Origin: Cylindrospermum stagnale PCC 7417
GTDB lineage: Bacteria > Cyanobacteriota > Cyanobacteriia > Cyanobacteriales > Nostocaceae
Assembly (NCBI RefSeq): GCF_000317535.1
Contig: NC_019757.1
Location: 186,001 to 250,000 of the forward strand
Direction of reading: 5' to 3'
Length of the DNA stretch: 64,000 nt
This document shows, one piece after another, positions 9,575-18,468 of the stretch. A program made the translations under genes and the position numbers. Within the stretch, counting starts at the first letter, position 1. Each line of letters opens with the position of its first letter. Under the pieces are notes generated by a model. That model ran no database searches and was not told where the DNA came from. It saw nothing but the letters and a program-made list of their open reading frames with translations.

Positions 9575-9611
9575 TAACTAATAACTAATGACTAATGACT
9601 AATGACTAATA
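9575..9611. repeat. Short tandem heptamer repeat, TGACTAA/TAACTAA type
   Basis: About five 7-bp units directly precede and overlap the start of the rhodanese gene, so that the first codons ATG ACT AAT are themselves repeat sequence. This is the STRR class typical of heterocystous cyanobacteria. Confidence 0.85.
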
Positions 9612-10420
9612 ACCAATTTGCTGTTTCTCAAAAATGGCTATTTGAACACCTTGATGATCCACAAGTTGTTATTGTCGATTGTCGCTTTTCTCTGGCTGAT
9701 CCACAACTAGGACAACAGCAGTACCAAGCAAGCCACATCCAAGGATCTTACTATCTAGACTTGAATCAGGATTTATCTAGTCCCGTGGGAGAGCATGGGG
9801 GAAGACATCCTTTACCTAATCCCACTGATTTAGCGAATAAGTTGGCAAAAATTGGGGTGAATTCCCAAAAAACTCTGGTTGTCGCCTACGATGATTCTCG
9901 CTTTGCCTTTGCATCTCGGCTGTGGTGGCTGTTGCGCTATCTAGGACATGAGCAAGTAGCTGTACTCGATGGCGGCTTTGCTGGATGGCAAAAAGCTGAT
10001 TATCCCGTCACAGATTTGATTCCTCCTGCACGTCTGGCTACATTTACCCCCCAGATCCAAACAGAACTGGTGGTAGATATTACAGCCGTTAAAAGTCGCA
10101 AAGATAACCCGGAGGTAATTTTGGTAGACTCTAGAGAAAGCGATCGCTATCGCGGTGAACGAGAGCCGATTGATAAAATTGCCGGTCATATTCCCGGTGC
10201 AGTTAACTACCCTTGGCAAGAAGTCACAGACTCTTCAGGCTACTTACTTCCCCAGCTAGAGCAACGCCGTCGGTGGAATAATTTAGATCCAGCCGAGGAA
10301 ATTTTCGTTTATTGTGGTTCTGGCGTTACAGCTTGCGTAAATTTACTTTCTTTAGCACTAGCTGGCATTCCCACAGGTAAACTTTATGCTGGTAGTTGGA
10401 GTGATTGGATTAGTTATTAG
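9602..10420 (+). CDS. Two-domain rhodanese (3-mercaptopyruvate/thiosulfate sulfurtransferase)
   Basis: A 272-residue tandem rhodanese that moves sulfane sulfur from a donor to a thiophilic acceptor through a cysteine persulfide. The N-terminal domain (about 5-140) keeps VVIVDCRFS and SHIQGSYYLDL but has no catalytic Cys. The C-terminal domain (150-272) has VDSRESDRYRGEREP and the active loop YCGSGVTAC with Cys238. CGSGVT resembles mercaptopyruvate sulfurtransferases more than the CRKGVT of thiosulfate enzymes. The start codon falls inside a heptamer repeat, with no clear ribosome-binding site. A few bases could separate it from the true start. Confidence 0.9.
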   Translation: MTNNQFAVSQKWLFEHLDDPQVVIVDCRFSLADPQLGQQQYQASHIQGSYYLDLNQDLSSPVGEHGGRHPLPNPTDLANKLAKIGVNSQKTLVVAYDDSRFAFASRLWWLLRYLGHEQVAVLDGGFAGWQKADYPVTDLIPPARLATFTPQIQTELVVDITAVKSRKDNPEVILVDSRESDRYRGEREPIDKIAGHIPGAVNYPWQEVTDSSGYLLPQLEQRRRWNNLDPAEEIFVYCGSGVTACVNLLSLALAGIPTGKLYAGSWSDWISY

Positions 10421-10460
10421 TCATTGGTAATTGGTCATGATCACAGAAAACCGACAGATT

Positions 10461-11762
10461 TCAAAATCTACCTAATTGTAAATTGTAATTTACACTGAAG
10501 AACCAGCTAGAAAAATCAATGTTTGGGACGGTAGAACCACCTAAGGTCACACCACTCTGCAAATTCATATTGCTGGAGGTGGAGATTCGGTAATTTAAGT
10601 GCCCAAATAGCCGATGAAATTGGTCTTCTCGTTCGCGCTGTGTAAAGTCTGACAAGCTCAACTGGTAGTCAAGACCAATATTCAGGGGCTTTTGCAAGTA
10701 GTAGCTCAAGGAAACCCAAGCAAAATTATTTACCCGGCTACGGTTTCCTGGGTCAGAAAAATTTACACTCAATTCGTAGAAGCTATCGAGAAATAATTTT
10801 TGTGTTATGGGGTCGCGTCTTCCCAATGATAGCCGCAGAGCATTTTCGTTCAAAAAGCGATCGCCTGCTTGAATGCTATCAAAGCGATCGCCATTTTTAG
10901 CAAAAAACAACTGTTGATTACTCCAATTGATTTCACCATACATTCGCGGTGATAGTTGCCGGTAAAGACCAAGGTTGAATCTCAACTGGTTGTAATCGTA
11001 TTTTGATTGATCGATATAACGAATCAGATTGCCATCAATTGACCCGTTTAAATAGGTCTTAGGCCCCAAGGGGAAATATGCAGAGGCTAGTGTCAGTCCG
11101 GAAATAATCAAACCATCCTCTATGGGTCGATTATTTGTGGAAAAAATATTACTTGTCTGGAAGTAGCCAACGCGAGCCTTTAGGTAGCCTATAGGTTTCG
11201 ACTCAGCCAGGGGTTTTACTGTCGTTGGGGGTGGCAGTTCTTCTAGCGGTCGTGGCCTCACCCGCAGCCCCAGTTCCCGATTGCTATCTGATTCAGGATA
11301 TGGCTGTGTTTTTTCTGACAGCAGCCGCCTTTGCCTCTCAAGCTTTTCAGATTCCTCTATCTGAAGTGGACTCAAAAGTTGCTCCATTGCTTCTGGAGTA
11401 GATTTGGGAAGATTGTTTGGTGGCTCTTCTAGTTGTGTTAGGTCGTTGCGCTGTTGAGTATTGTCAAGTTCTTCGGTTAGTAATTGGCCGGGTTTAGCAA
11501 TTGGTTGCGTAAGCGGTGCTGGATTTGACGCAATCTGTGTGTATAAAGGAGGAAAATCACTGGATTGTTGAGTTACCTCTGAAAAGGTTAAAGCATTTAA
11601 CCGTGATAATACTTGATTTTGACGATATCCAGTGTCTGAATTTGCCGCCAGTACGCCGTGTACCCCTATGTAAAGCCAGTTACCAGCGCTGGATGCCAAT
11701 AAAATCGAAAATAATAAATTTTTCCCCCACAGGGGTTGCATCTTTAATGATATTAATCGCAT
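10461..11762 (-). CDS. Exported protein with predicted C-terminal beta-barrel
   Basis: 433 residues. Residues 1-40 form a signal peptide (KNLLFSILLASSAGNWLYIG... ending VLA). Residues 45-190 are a Pro/Gln/Glu-rich linker. From about 195 the chain becomes alternating aromatic strands (YFQTSNIFSTNN, LRFNLGLYRQLSPRMYGEINW, FFSVNYNLQLGRF) and ends on Phe, as outer-membrane barrels recognised by BamA do. Divergently placed against the FecR protein at 12103, with 340 bp between. I do not recognise a named family. An outer-membrane location is inference from strand pattern and last residue. Confidence 0.62.
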   Translation of the reverse strand: MRLISLKMQPLWGKNLLFSILLASSAGNWLYIGVHGVLAANSDTGYRQNQVLSRLNALTFSEVTQQSSDFPPLYTQIASNPAPLTQPIAKPGQLLTEELDNTQQRNDLTQLEEPPNNLPKSTPEAMEQLLSPLQIEESEKLERQRRLLSEKTQPYPESDSNRELGLRVRPRPLEELPPPTTVKPLAESKPIGYLKARVGYFQTSNIFSTNNRPIEDGLIISGLTLASAYFPLGPKTYLNGSIDGNLIRYIDQSKYDYNQLRFNLGLYRQLSPRMYGEINWSNQQLFFAKNGDRFDSIQAGDRFLNENALRLSLGRRDPITQKLFLDSFYELSVNFSDPGNRSRVNNFAWVSLSYYLQKPLNIGLDYQLSLSDFTQREREDQFHRLFGHLNYRISTSSNMNLQSGVTLGGSTVPNIDFSSWFFSVNYNLQLGRF

Positions 11763-12102
11763 TTTGCAAACATATATTCACAACTTGTTAGCAGCAATAA
11801 CTAGAAAGATATTCTTTATGCCCATTTTGTTAAAATCAGCCAGTGCTTCACCTCTTTTAGCTGATCAAGAATTTCTTGTTACGTTAGATTCTGACTTTAA
11901 ATTCAGGCAAACTCTGTTTCAAATTATAAACTTAAATATTTTATAGATAAATTTGTTGTCTAAAAAATAGATTTACAATAAAATTTAGATAAATTAACCT
12001 AATGAAACTTACTGTAATTACTAGCAGAGCTTCAAAGCTTTAACATCAAAATTTATATTTTACTGCCTTGTTATCAATAGTTTTTGCCGAGGTTCCAAAA
12101 TT
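11763..12102. promoter_or_regulatory. Shared divergent intergenic region, AT-rich
   Basis: 340 bp between two divergent genes. It is very AT-rich from about 11930 to 12070 and must hold the promoters for both the barrel protein and the FecR protein. I see no convincing -35/-10 pair, operator or RNA gene. A 60-codon frame inside (from 11764) has no recognisable features and is not called. Confidence 0.4.
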
Positions 12103-13875
12103 ATGTTGCGTAAGTTTTTTCCACTATTGGCCATTAGTTTATGGGGGATTGTATCGCTGCCTTTGACAAATCAGGCAGGTGCTATGACTCCTCTGATGCG
12201 AGCTGAGATTCAGAACCTCCGCAATTTGGTGCAACTGATTCCCAAAAATAAACCGCAGAAACGTCCTGCACGCAAATTAGATGCCCTGATTCCTGGGGAT
12301 GGTTTATCGACAGGTCGAGCTTCACTAGCAGATTTGCGCTTCAATGATGGCTCTTTGGCACGAATTGGAGAACAGGCAGTATTTCAATTTTTGCCGAAGA
12401 ATCGAGACTTTAGACTGTCAAATGGGACTGTGCTACTGCTTATCCCACCGGGAAGGGGGCAAACACGTATCCAGACACCGAATGCAGCAGCTGCAATTCG
12501 CGGTTCAGCTTTATTTGTCCGCTACAACCAAGAAACAGATACCACGATTGTGGGTGCGTTGACAAATAGCGGTATTGAAGTTGCAAACAAAAAAGCTGAT
12601 CAAAATCAGGTGCTACAAGCAGGGCAGCTGATGGTTATCGTTAAAGATAAATTTCAGGGCTTATACGATTTTGACCTGAGAACTTTTTATGAAACGAGCA
12701 ATCTGGTGCAGGGACTTGATTTAACGAAGAAAAGTCTTGAGTCTACGCCAGATCCGGCGATCGCAAGTGTTCAAGCTGAAATCGTTGCTGCTTTAACGGC
12801 ACAGTCACCAATCACCGGACAAGGAGTAGTTGAAAACCCATCTTTTTTAGAAAACACAGCTAGTTCTACAAATTCCCCTAGCAAGGACGTTAGCACAGAA
12901 AATTCCCCGATAAATTCTTTTGTGGACACAGGAGAAGTCCTGTCAGATCCTATCCAGCAATCTGGGAATGGTAGTAATTCCAGTAATCAAAATTCTGGTG
13001 GCCCTGGTAATTCTGATGGTCAACCAGGCGGTGGAAATATCAACAACCAAGATTCTCCACCGGGTAATTCTGATAATCAACCAGGCGGTGGGAATACAAA
13101 CAACCAAGATTCTCCACCGGGTAATTCTGATGGTCAACCAGGCGGTGGGAATACAAACAACCAAGATTCTCCACCGGGTAATTCTGATGGTCAACCAGGC
13201 GGTGGGAATACAAACAACCAAGATTCTCCACCGGGTAATTCTGATGGTCAACCAGGCGGTGGGAATACAAACAACCAAGATTCTCCACCGGGTAATTCTG
13301 ATGGTCAACCAGGCGGTGGGAATACAAACAACCAAGATTCTCCACCGGGTAATTCCGATGGTCAACCAGGCGGTGGGAATACAAACAACCAAGATTCTCC
13401 ACCGGGTAATTCCGATGGTCAACCAGGCGGTGGGAATACAAACAACCAAGATTCTCCACCGGGTAATTCCGATGGTCAACCAGGTGGTGGGAATACAAAC
13501 AACCAAGATTCTCCACCGGGTAATTCCGATGGTCAACCAGGTGGTGGGAATACAAACAACCAAGATTCTCCACCGGGTAATTCCGATGGTCAACCAGGCG
13601 GTGGGAATACAAACAACCAAGATTCTCCACCGGGTAATTCCGATGGTCAACCAGGCGGTGGGAATACAAACAACCAAGATTCTCCACCGGGTAATTCCGA
13701 TGGTCAACCAGGCGGTGGGAATACAAACAACCAAGATTCTCCACCGGGTAATTCCGATGGTCAACCAGGTGGTGGGAATACAAACAACCAAGATTCTCCA
13801 CCGGGTAATTCCGATGGTCAACCAGGCGGTGGGAATACAAACAACCCAAATTCCGGTAATGGTAGAAATAACTAA
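12103..13875 (+). CDS. FecR-domain exported protein with long low-complexity repeat tail
   Basis: 590 residues. A signal peptide (MLRKFFPLLAISLWGIVSLPL...AGA) precedes a FecR-type beta-sandwich at about 60-200: GDGLSTGRASLADLRFNDGS, LSNGTVLLLIPPG, RIQTPNAAAAIRGSALFVR. In its best-known members FecR relays an outer-membrane signal to a sigma factor. Stand-alone cyanobacterial versions have no known partner. Residues from about 300 to the end are a Gly/Asn/Pro/Ser-rich tail of 19-residue units (PPGNSDGQPGGGNTNNQDS), probably disordered. The barrel protein encoded divergently is a plausible partner, by position only. Confidence 0.85.
   Translation: MLRKFFPLLAISLWGIVSLPLTNQAGAMTPLMRAEIQNLRNLVQLIPKNKPQKRPARKLDALIPGDGLSTGRASLADLRFNDGSLARIGEQAVFQFLPKNRDFRLSNGTVLLLIPPGRGQTRIQTPNAAAAIRGSALFVRYNQETDTTIVGALTNSGIEVANKKADQNQVLQAGQLMVIVKDKFQGLYDFDLRTFYETSNLVQGLDLTKKSLESTPDPAIASVQAEIVAALTAQSPITGQGVVENPSFLENTASSTNSPSKDVSTENSPINSFVDTGEVLSDPIQQSGNGSNSSNQNSGGPGNSDGQPGGGNINNQDSPPGNSDNQPGGGNTNNQDSPPGNSDGQPGGGNTNNQDSPPGNSDGQPGGGNTNNQDSPPGNSDGQPGGGNTNNQDSPPGNSDGQPGGGNTNNQDSPPGNSDGQPGGGNTNNQDSPPGNSDGQPGGGNTNNQDSPPGNSDGQPGGGNTNNQDSPPGNSDGQPGGGNTNNQDSPPGNSDGQPGGGNTNNQDSPPGNSDGQPGGGNTNNQDSPPGNSDGQPGGGNTNNQDSPPGNSDGQPGGGNTNNQDSPPGNSDGQPGGGNTNNPNSGNGRNN
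13000..13854 (+). repeat. 57-bp in-frame tandem repeat array, 15 units
   Basis: Units begin at 13000 (diverged), then every 57 bases from 13057 to 13798. Each encodes 19 residues. Differences are mostly silent: the Ser codon of NSD is TCT in units starting 13057-13285 and TCC from 13342 onward, and one Gly codon alternates GGC/GGT in blocks. This block pattern points to recent amplification by unequal recombination or slippage under protein-level constraint. Because 57 is divisible by 3, other frames stay open across the array and yield spurious ORFs. Confidence 0.95.
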
Positions 13876-14022
13876 TATTCTTCAGCCCTGACATCAGAGC
13901 AGCTGCTAACGCTAGATTAAATCAAGGACAAGACTTACCCAGGGGCGCTGAATATCTTAGTTCAATCAACTCTTCTGGGTAAGTTAAAAGCAGCTAAATT
14001 GTAGCGAAAAACAGCTAAATTT

Positions 14023-15399
14023 ATGACCTTTGATTACGACCTATTTGTTATTGGTGCTGGTTCTGGGGGTTTGGCGGCTTCCAAACGGGCGGCTAGCTAC
14101 GGGGCGAAAGTGGCGATCGCTGAAAACGATTTAGTTGGCGGTACTTGTGTAATTCGCGGTTGTGTTCCCAAAAAGCTCATGGTCTATGCTTCTCACTTTC
14201 CTGCCCTATTCCAAGATGCCGCAGGTTATGGCTGGAAAGTAGGTAATGCAGAATTGGACTGGGAACATTTCATCACATCCATAGATCAGGAAGTCCGGCG
14301 ACTGTCAGCAATACACATCAGCTTGTTAGAAAAGGCTGGAGTGGAATTAATTTCTGGTCGCGCCACTTTGGTAGACCCCCACACGCTAGAAGTTAATGGC
14401 AAAAAATTTACAGCAGACAAAATTTTAATTGCTGTAGGTGGACGTCCCATCAAACCGGATTTACCTGGTATGGAGTATGCCATTACCTCTAATGAAATAT
14501 TTCACCTAAAAACACAACCAAAACATATCGCCATTATTGGTGCTGGTTATATCGGCACAGAATTTGCTTGTATTATGCGCGGTTTGGGTTGTGAGGTGAC
14601 GCAGATTATCCGGGGAGACCTAATTTTAAAGGGCTTTGATGAAGATATCCGCACAGGTATTCAGGAGGGAATGACAAATCACGGAATTCGCATTCTCCAA
14701 AACACCGAGGTAACAGCAGTTGAAAAGGTGGAAGCAGGACTGAAGTTGAGTTTATCCGGGGAAGATCAGACAGACATCATCGCTGATGTGTTTTTAGTGG
14801 CGACCGGTCGGACTCCCAATGTTGATGGGTTGGGTTTAGAAAATGCTGGGGTTGATTGCCTTCCTAGTTCTGTGGAAGGCCCAGGATACAGCACTACAGA
14901 CGCCATTACTGTCAACGAATTTAGTCAAACTTGTCTACCGCATATCTTTGCTGTAGGTGATGTCACAGATCGCTTAAATTTAACTCCTGTGGCCATTGGT
15001 GAAGGTCGCGCCTTTGCTGATAGTGAATTTGGCAACAACCGCCGCGAATTCAGTCACGAAACAGTTCCCACAGCGGTATTTTCCACCCCCGAAGCGGCTA
15101 CAGTCGGCTTAACGGAAGCTCAAGCACGGGACAAACTCGGTGATGCTGTTACCATTTATCGCACTCGCTTCCGCCCGATGTACTATACTTTGGCCGGGAA
15201 ACAAGAAAAAACCATGATGAAGTTGGTGGTGGATGCGAACACCGACAAAGTACTGGGTGCTCACATGGTGGGAGATAGCGCAGCTGAAATTATTCAAGGT
15301 GTGGCGATCGCCGTCAAGATGGGCGCAACCAAAAAAGATTTTGATGCTACCGTCGGTATCCATCCCTCGTCTGGGGAAGAATTCGTCACGATGCGGTAA
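14023..15399 (+). CDS. gor: Glutathione-disulfide reductase
   Basis: A flavoprotein that reduces oxidised glutathione with NAD(P)H and protects against photosynthetic oxidative stress. The 458-residue chain has the FAD loop VIGAGSGGLAAS (residues 9-20), the redox pair GGTCVIRGCVPKK (Cys42, Cys47), the NAD(P)H-binding GAGYIGTEFA near residue 173, the second FAD motif IFAVGDVTDR, and the C-terminal interface segment GIHPSSGEEFVTMR carrying the catalytic His-Glu pair. The class is clear from GxxxxTCVIRGCVPKK. A YqiA-like hydrolase gene follows 30 bases downstream on the same strand. Confidence 0.96.
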   Translation: MTFDYDLFVIGAGSGGLAASKRAASYGAKVAIAENDLVGGTCVIRGCVPKKLMVYASHFPALFQDAAGYGWKVGNAELDWEHFITSIDQEVRRLSAIHISLLEKAGVELISGRATLVDPHTLEVNGKKFTADKILIAVGGRPIKPDLPGMEYAITSNEIFHLKTQPKHIAIIGAGYIGTEFACIMRGLGCEVTQIIRGDLILKGFDEDIRTGIQEGMTNHGIRILQNTEVTAVEKVEAGLKLSLSGEDQTDIIADVFLVATGRTPNVDGLGLENAGVDCLPSSVEGPGYSTTDAITVNEFSQTCLPHIFAVGDVTDRLNLTPVAIGEGRAFADSEFGNNRREFSHETVPTAVFSTPEAATVGLTEAQARDKLGDAVTIYRTRFRPMYYTLAGKQEKTMMKLVVDANTDKVLGAHMVGDSAAEIIQGVAIAVKMGATKKDFDATVGIHPSSGEEFVTMR

Positions 15400-15429
15400 A
15401 TTTTGTATGGACGTGATGAATTTTAAATT

Positions 15430-16068
15430 TTGAATTCCTTCATCTATCTTCACGGCTTTGCTAGTAGTCCTAAATCTGCCAAAGCGCAGGAAATTAGCGA
15501 TCGCTTTGCCCAAATTCTCCTCAAGCTGAAAATTCCCGATCTGAATGCAGGCGATTTTAGCCAACTGACAATCACTCGTCAGTTAACTCAAGTCGCTGCC
15601 GAATTCAGTGACGATGCTGCACCTGTGACACTGATTGGCTCTAGTTTGGGCGGTTTAACAGCTGCCCACTTAGGGCAGCGATACCCACAAGTGCAACGCC
15701 TTGTTTTGCTAGCACCAGCTTTTGGGTTTTTATCCCATTGGTTGACTAAGTTAGGGGAGATAGGGGTGCAACATTGGCAGCAAGAAAAATTTCTCCAGGT
15801 GTACCACTACGGCGAAGAGCGATTGTTGCCTTTAAGTTACGATTTCCTGACAGATGCCACTCAATATCAAGAGGAGGAGTTGCAACGTCCCATTCCTACC
15901 TTGATTTTGCATGGCTCTCATGATGAAGTCATCCCGATTACCGCCAGTCGCGATTTTGTGCGATCGCGTCCTTGGGTAGATTTAATAGAATTAGAAAGCG
16001 ATCACGCTTTAGGCAATGTCACCGCAGAAATTTGGCAGGCAATCCGCCTTTTCTGCCAATTACCTTGA
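15430..16068 (+). CDS. YqiA/YcfP-type alpha/beta-hydrolase (esterase-like)
   Basis: 212 residues with the hydrolase fold: FIYLHGFASSPKSAKA at the N-terminus, nucleophile elbow LIGSSLGGLTAAHLG (Ser at about residue 73), acidic residue in LILHGSHDEVIP, and a His near the end in SDHALGNV. That is a complete Ser-Asp-His triad. The substrate is unknown; relatives are called esterases. The start is TTG 15430, because no ATG fits and the protein begins directly with the conserved first strand. Confidence 0.85.
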   Translation: MNSFIYLHGFASSPKSAKAQEISDRFAQILLKLKIPDLNAGDFSQLTITRQLTQVAAEFSDDAAPVTLIGSSLGGLTAAHLGQRYPQVQRLVLLAPAFGFLSHWLTKLGEIGVQHWQQEKFLQVYHYGEERLLPLSYDFLTDATQYQEEELQRPIPTLILHGSHDEVIPITASRDFVRSRPWVDLIELESDHALGNVTAEIWQAIRLFCQLP

Positions 16069-16129
16069 AGTTGTAAGATATTAAATTCCCACTCAAGTTA
16101 TTAGTCATTTGACCTTAATTAACTAATCT

Positions 16130-16241
16130 TGACTAATGACTAATGACTAATGACTAATGACTAATGACTAATGACTAATGACTAATGACTAATGACTAAT
16201 GACTAATGACTAATAACTAATGACTAATGACTAATGACTAA
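16130..16241. repeat. TGACTAA short tandem repeat, about 16 units
   Basis: A near-perfect heptamer array with a single variant unit (TAACTAA around 16212). It runs up to and into the hisC start, so the potential start ATG at 16234 is formed by the repeat itself. It is the longest STRR block in the window. Confidence 0.95.
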
Positions 16242-16245
16242 AATT

Positions 16246-17397
16246 ATGCTTCCCTTCATCCGGTCAGACTTAGCCCAATTCAACGCTTACAAACCCCACC
16301 CCAGCAGCGATACAGCTGAAGCCGTCCCCGCGCAGTTTGACCGGCTGGATACAAATGAAAGCCCCGATGATTTGCCAACCGAGTTAAAAGCAAAGCTAGC
16401 CTGGACATATCAGCAAGTAATCGAAACAAATCGTTATCCTGACGGTGGACATGAAACACTCAAGGATGCGATCGCCGAATACGTTAATCAGTCAGCCGCC
16501 CTCTCGCCATCAACCTTCACTGCTGCTAATATTTCCGTGGGCAATGGTTCAGATGAACTAATCCGCTCATTATTAATTGCCACCTGTCTGAAGGGAGAAG
16601 GTTCAATTCTCGTTGCCAATCCCACCTTTTCAATGTACGGAATTTTGGCAGAAACTTTGGGAATACCCGTGGTGAGAGTGGGTAGAGATGCAAACAACTT
16701 TGAAATTGACTTAAAAGCCGCCCAGTCGGCGATAGAAGAAACTCAAAATCCGCCAATTCGGGTGGTTTTTGTCGTGCATCCCAATTCTCCCACCGCCAAT
16801 CGCTTAACTGCGGCAGAGTTGGCTTGGTTAAGAAGTCTGAGCGAGCAGATTTTGGTAGTGATTGATGAAGCTTACTTTGAATTTAGTCAGATGTCCCTAG
16901 TTGGGGAATTAGCACAGCGTCCTAACTGGGTAGTGCTACGTACCTTTTCTAAAGCTTTTCGGTTAGCAGCGCTACGTGTTGGCTATTGTATTGCTCATCC
17001 AGATGCGATCGCTATTTTAGAAAAAGTCCGCTTACCCTATAATCTTCCTAGCTTCTCTCTCGCCGCAGCATTAGTAGCTTTGCAAAACCGCACTCTTTTG
17101 CTAGATTCAATTCCCCAAACCCTCAGCGAACGAGCCAAACTGATCACCGCTTTATCCCCACACCCAGCATTACAAATAACAGAAAGTGCCACTAACTTTA
17201 TTTACTTGCGTCTTCAACCAAATGGCTCCTATCCTCCGATTCAGCCACAAGACGCAGCTTTCCGCCTAAACCAAAAACTGAGGAATCTCGGCACGCTTGT
17301 GCGGCTGCTGAGTGACGGATTGCGAATTACTGTAGGCACTCCCGAAGAAAACGCCCGCACACTGGCTCGAATCCAAGCTGCTTTAGCTACTGACTGA
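16246..17397 (+). CDS. hisC: Histidinol-phosphate aminotransferase
   Basis: A PLP enzyme converting imidazole-acetol phosphate to histidinol phosphate in histidine synthesis. Landmarks: [11 protein letters not shown] near the N-terminus, [51 protein letters not shown] (PLP-binding Asp), [16 protein letters not shown] with the Schiff-base Lys, and a C-terminal [12 protein letters not shown] with the substrate-binding Arg. I prefer ATG 16246 ([12 protein letters not shown]); the in-frame ATG 16234 lies within the heptamer repeat. The stop codon directly abuts the stop of the convergent gene at 17398. Confidence 0.95.
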   Translation: MLPFIRSDLAQFNAYKPHPSSDTAEAVPAQFDRLDTNESPDDLPTELKAKLAWTYQQVIETNRYPDGGHETLKDAIAEYVNQSAALSPSTFTAANISVGNGSDELIRSLLIATCLKGEGSILVANPTFSMYGILAETLGIPVVRVGRDANNFEIDLKAAQSAIEETQNPPIRVVFVVHPNSPTANRLTAAELAWLRSLSEQILVVIDEAYFEFSQMSLVGELAQRPNWVVLRTFSKAFRLAALRVGYCIAHPDAIAILEKVRLPYNLPSFSLAAALVALQNRTLLLDSIPQTLSERAKLITALSPHPALQITESATNFIYLRLQPNGSYPPIQPQDAAFRLNQKLRNLGTLVRLLSDGLRITVGTPEENARTLARIQAALATD

Positions 17398-17949
17398 TTA
17401 ATTAAAACTACTGTCTATCTCGCTGCCCAGACGGCTGACTATTCCCACCGTTTGTGGCAGCACACCCACTAACTGGGCAAAAGCCACATCCGGTAAATCA
17501 GCCACCATTTCTGGTGTAAACCATTGTTCAAATTGGTCGAGAATTTTATGCACTCGCTGCCCGGACACTGGGTTTTCTGTAATTTGTTTGATCAACCGAA
17601 TCCATTGTCGCCTAATCAAGTAAGCTTTCTGGCGATCTTCATTCGAGTCAGGAGTTAATAAAGACAGATTACCTATAGGCAGCACCCATTGGCAATCAGC
17701 ATCATGATCTCCACCCACTGCTGCTCCCGGCCCAGCAAACTCTGCATGGTATTGTTTAAAGAGTATTAACCCATTCCGCCTACGACTATTGACGATAAAA
17801 ACTTTTCCACTGTGCAGAAGCGTGAGTATATCCGAGCCTTGAGATTGCTCGGCTCCATCTAGCATGACCATAGGGTCAAGGAAACTGGTGTCAGAGCAAT
17901 AAGTTGATACCATAGCAGTCTGATAGCGGCGACGCTTTTCGCTATCCAT
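17398..17949 (-). CDS. Conserved-looking hypothetical protein
   Basis: 183 residues, no signal peptide or membrane segment. The middle (GKVFIVNSRRRNGLILFKQYH, CQWVLPIGNLSLL) looks like a compact beta fold. The C-terminal 40 residues (DVAFAQLVGVLPQTVGIVSRLGSEI) resemble a helix-turn-helix of the LAQ-LGV-PxTVSR type seen in Crp-like regulators. This is suggestive only. The gene is tail-to-tail with hisC with zero intergenic bases. I do not recognise the family. Confidence 0.55.
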   Translation of the reverse strand: MDSEKRRRYQTAMVSTYCSDTSFLDPMVMLDGAEQSQGSDILTLLHSGKVFIVNSRRRNGLILFKQYHAEFAGPGAAVGGDHDADCQWVLPIGNLSLLTPDSNEDRQKAYLIRRQWIRLIKQITENPVSGQRVHKILDQFEQWFTPEMVADLPDVAFAQLVGVLPQTVGIVSRLGSEIDSSFN

Positions 17950-18468
17950 TTTTTCTCAAACTTCCGATGAATTTGGTAGTACTATGCACTTACAAGACAA
18001 AATTGGCTATTCAATCAAATCAAGTTTTTGATTTATATGAAATTTTCAAGCAATGGCTGGCAAATTTAACTAAGTTAGAAATAAATAGGTGTTGTTCAGT
18101 AATTTAATCATATTCTATGGGATTTGGCTGGATTTGTCTCCAACTGTGGGGGTCATTTTTTAAAGCTTTTATAAAGATGAAATCCTAAATACAAAGTTAG
18201 GATGAGGAAGGGAAAATTTACTAAATGTGATTTGGCGGATAATATTTATTGTTAAACAAAAACAATAAATTAAGATATAACTTAATATTGATAAGTAGCA
18301 AAGCCCAGATAATAGTTATTTTAGCTTGAAAAAAGCCTAGATAAAATCTCTACCGGAGAATTAGTCATAGCGCTTCTCGCTTACTCTGGGGGCTAGGGAG
18401 TCTTAAGACCCCCCAGGCAAATTTGCTATTTTCAAATAATATTTGCACTCCAGCCCACTGTTCGGATG
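17950..18468. other. Intergenic region with imperfect GC-rich hairpin
   Basis: 519 bp, AT-rich, without a supported gene. Around 18382-18418 an imperfect inverted repeat (CTGGGGG...AGTCTT / AAGACCCCCCAG) could terminate transcription from the minus-strand GNAT gene. The remainder should include the promoter of the gene ending at 17398. Nothing else recognised. Confidence 0.4.

Noticed and set aside
11764-11946. 60-codon plus-strand ORF
   Set aside because: No motif, no ribosome-binding site, within the AT-rich divergent promoter region.
13057-13854. CRISPR-like regular repeats
   Set aside because: Units are contiguous, have no unique spacers, and encode an in-frame protein repeat.
12920-13894. 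Long open frames on both strands across the FecR repeat array
   Set aside because: They exist only because the repeat unit is 57 bp (a multiple of 3) and lacks stops in several frames; the FecR frame has a signal peptide and domain.
16130-16241. Heptamer array as CRISPR or origin iterons
   Set aside because: Seven-base contiguous units match known cyanobacterial STRR; no spacers, no replication gene.
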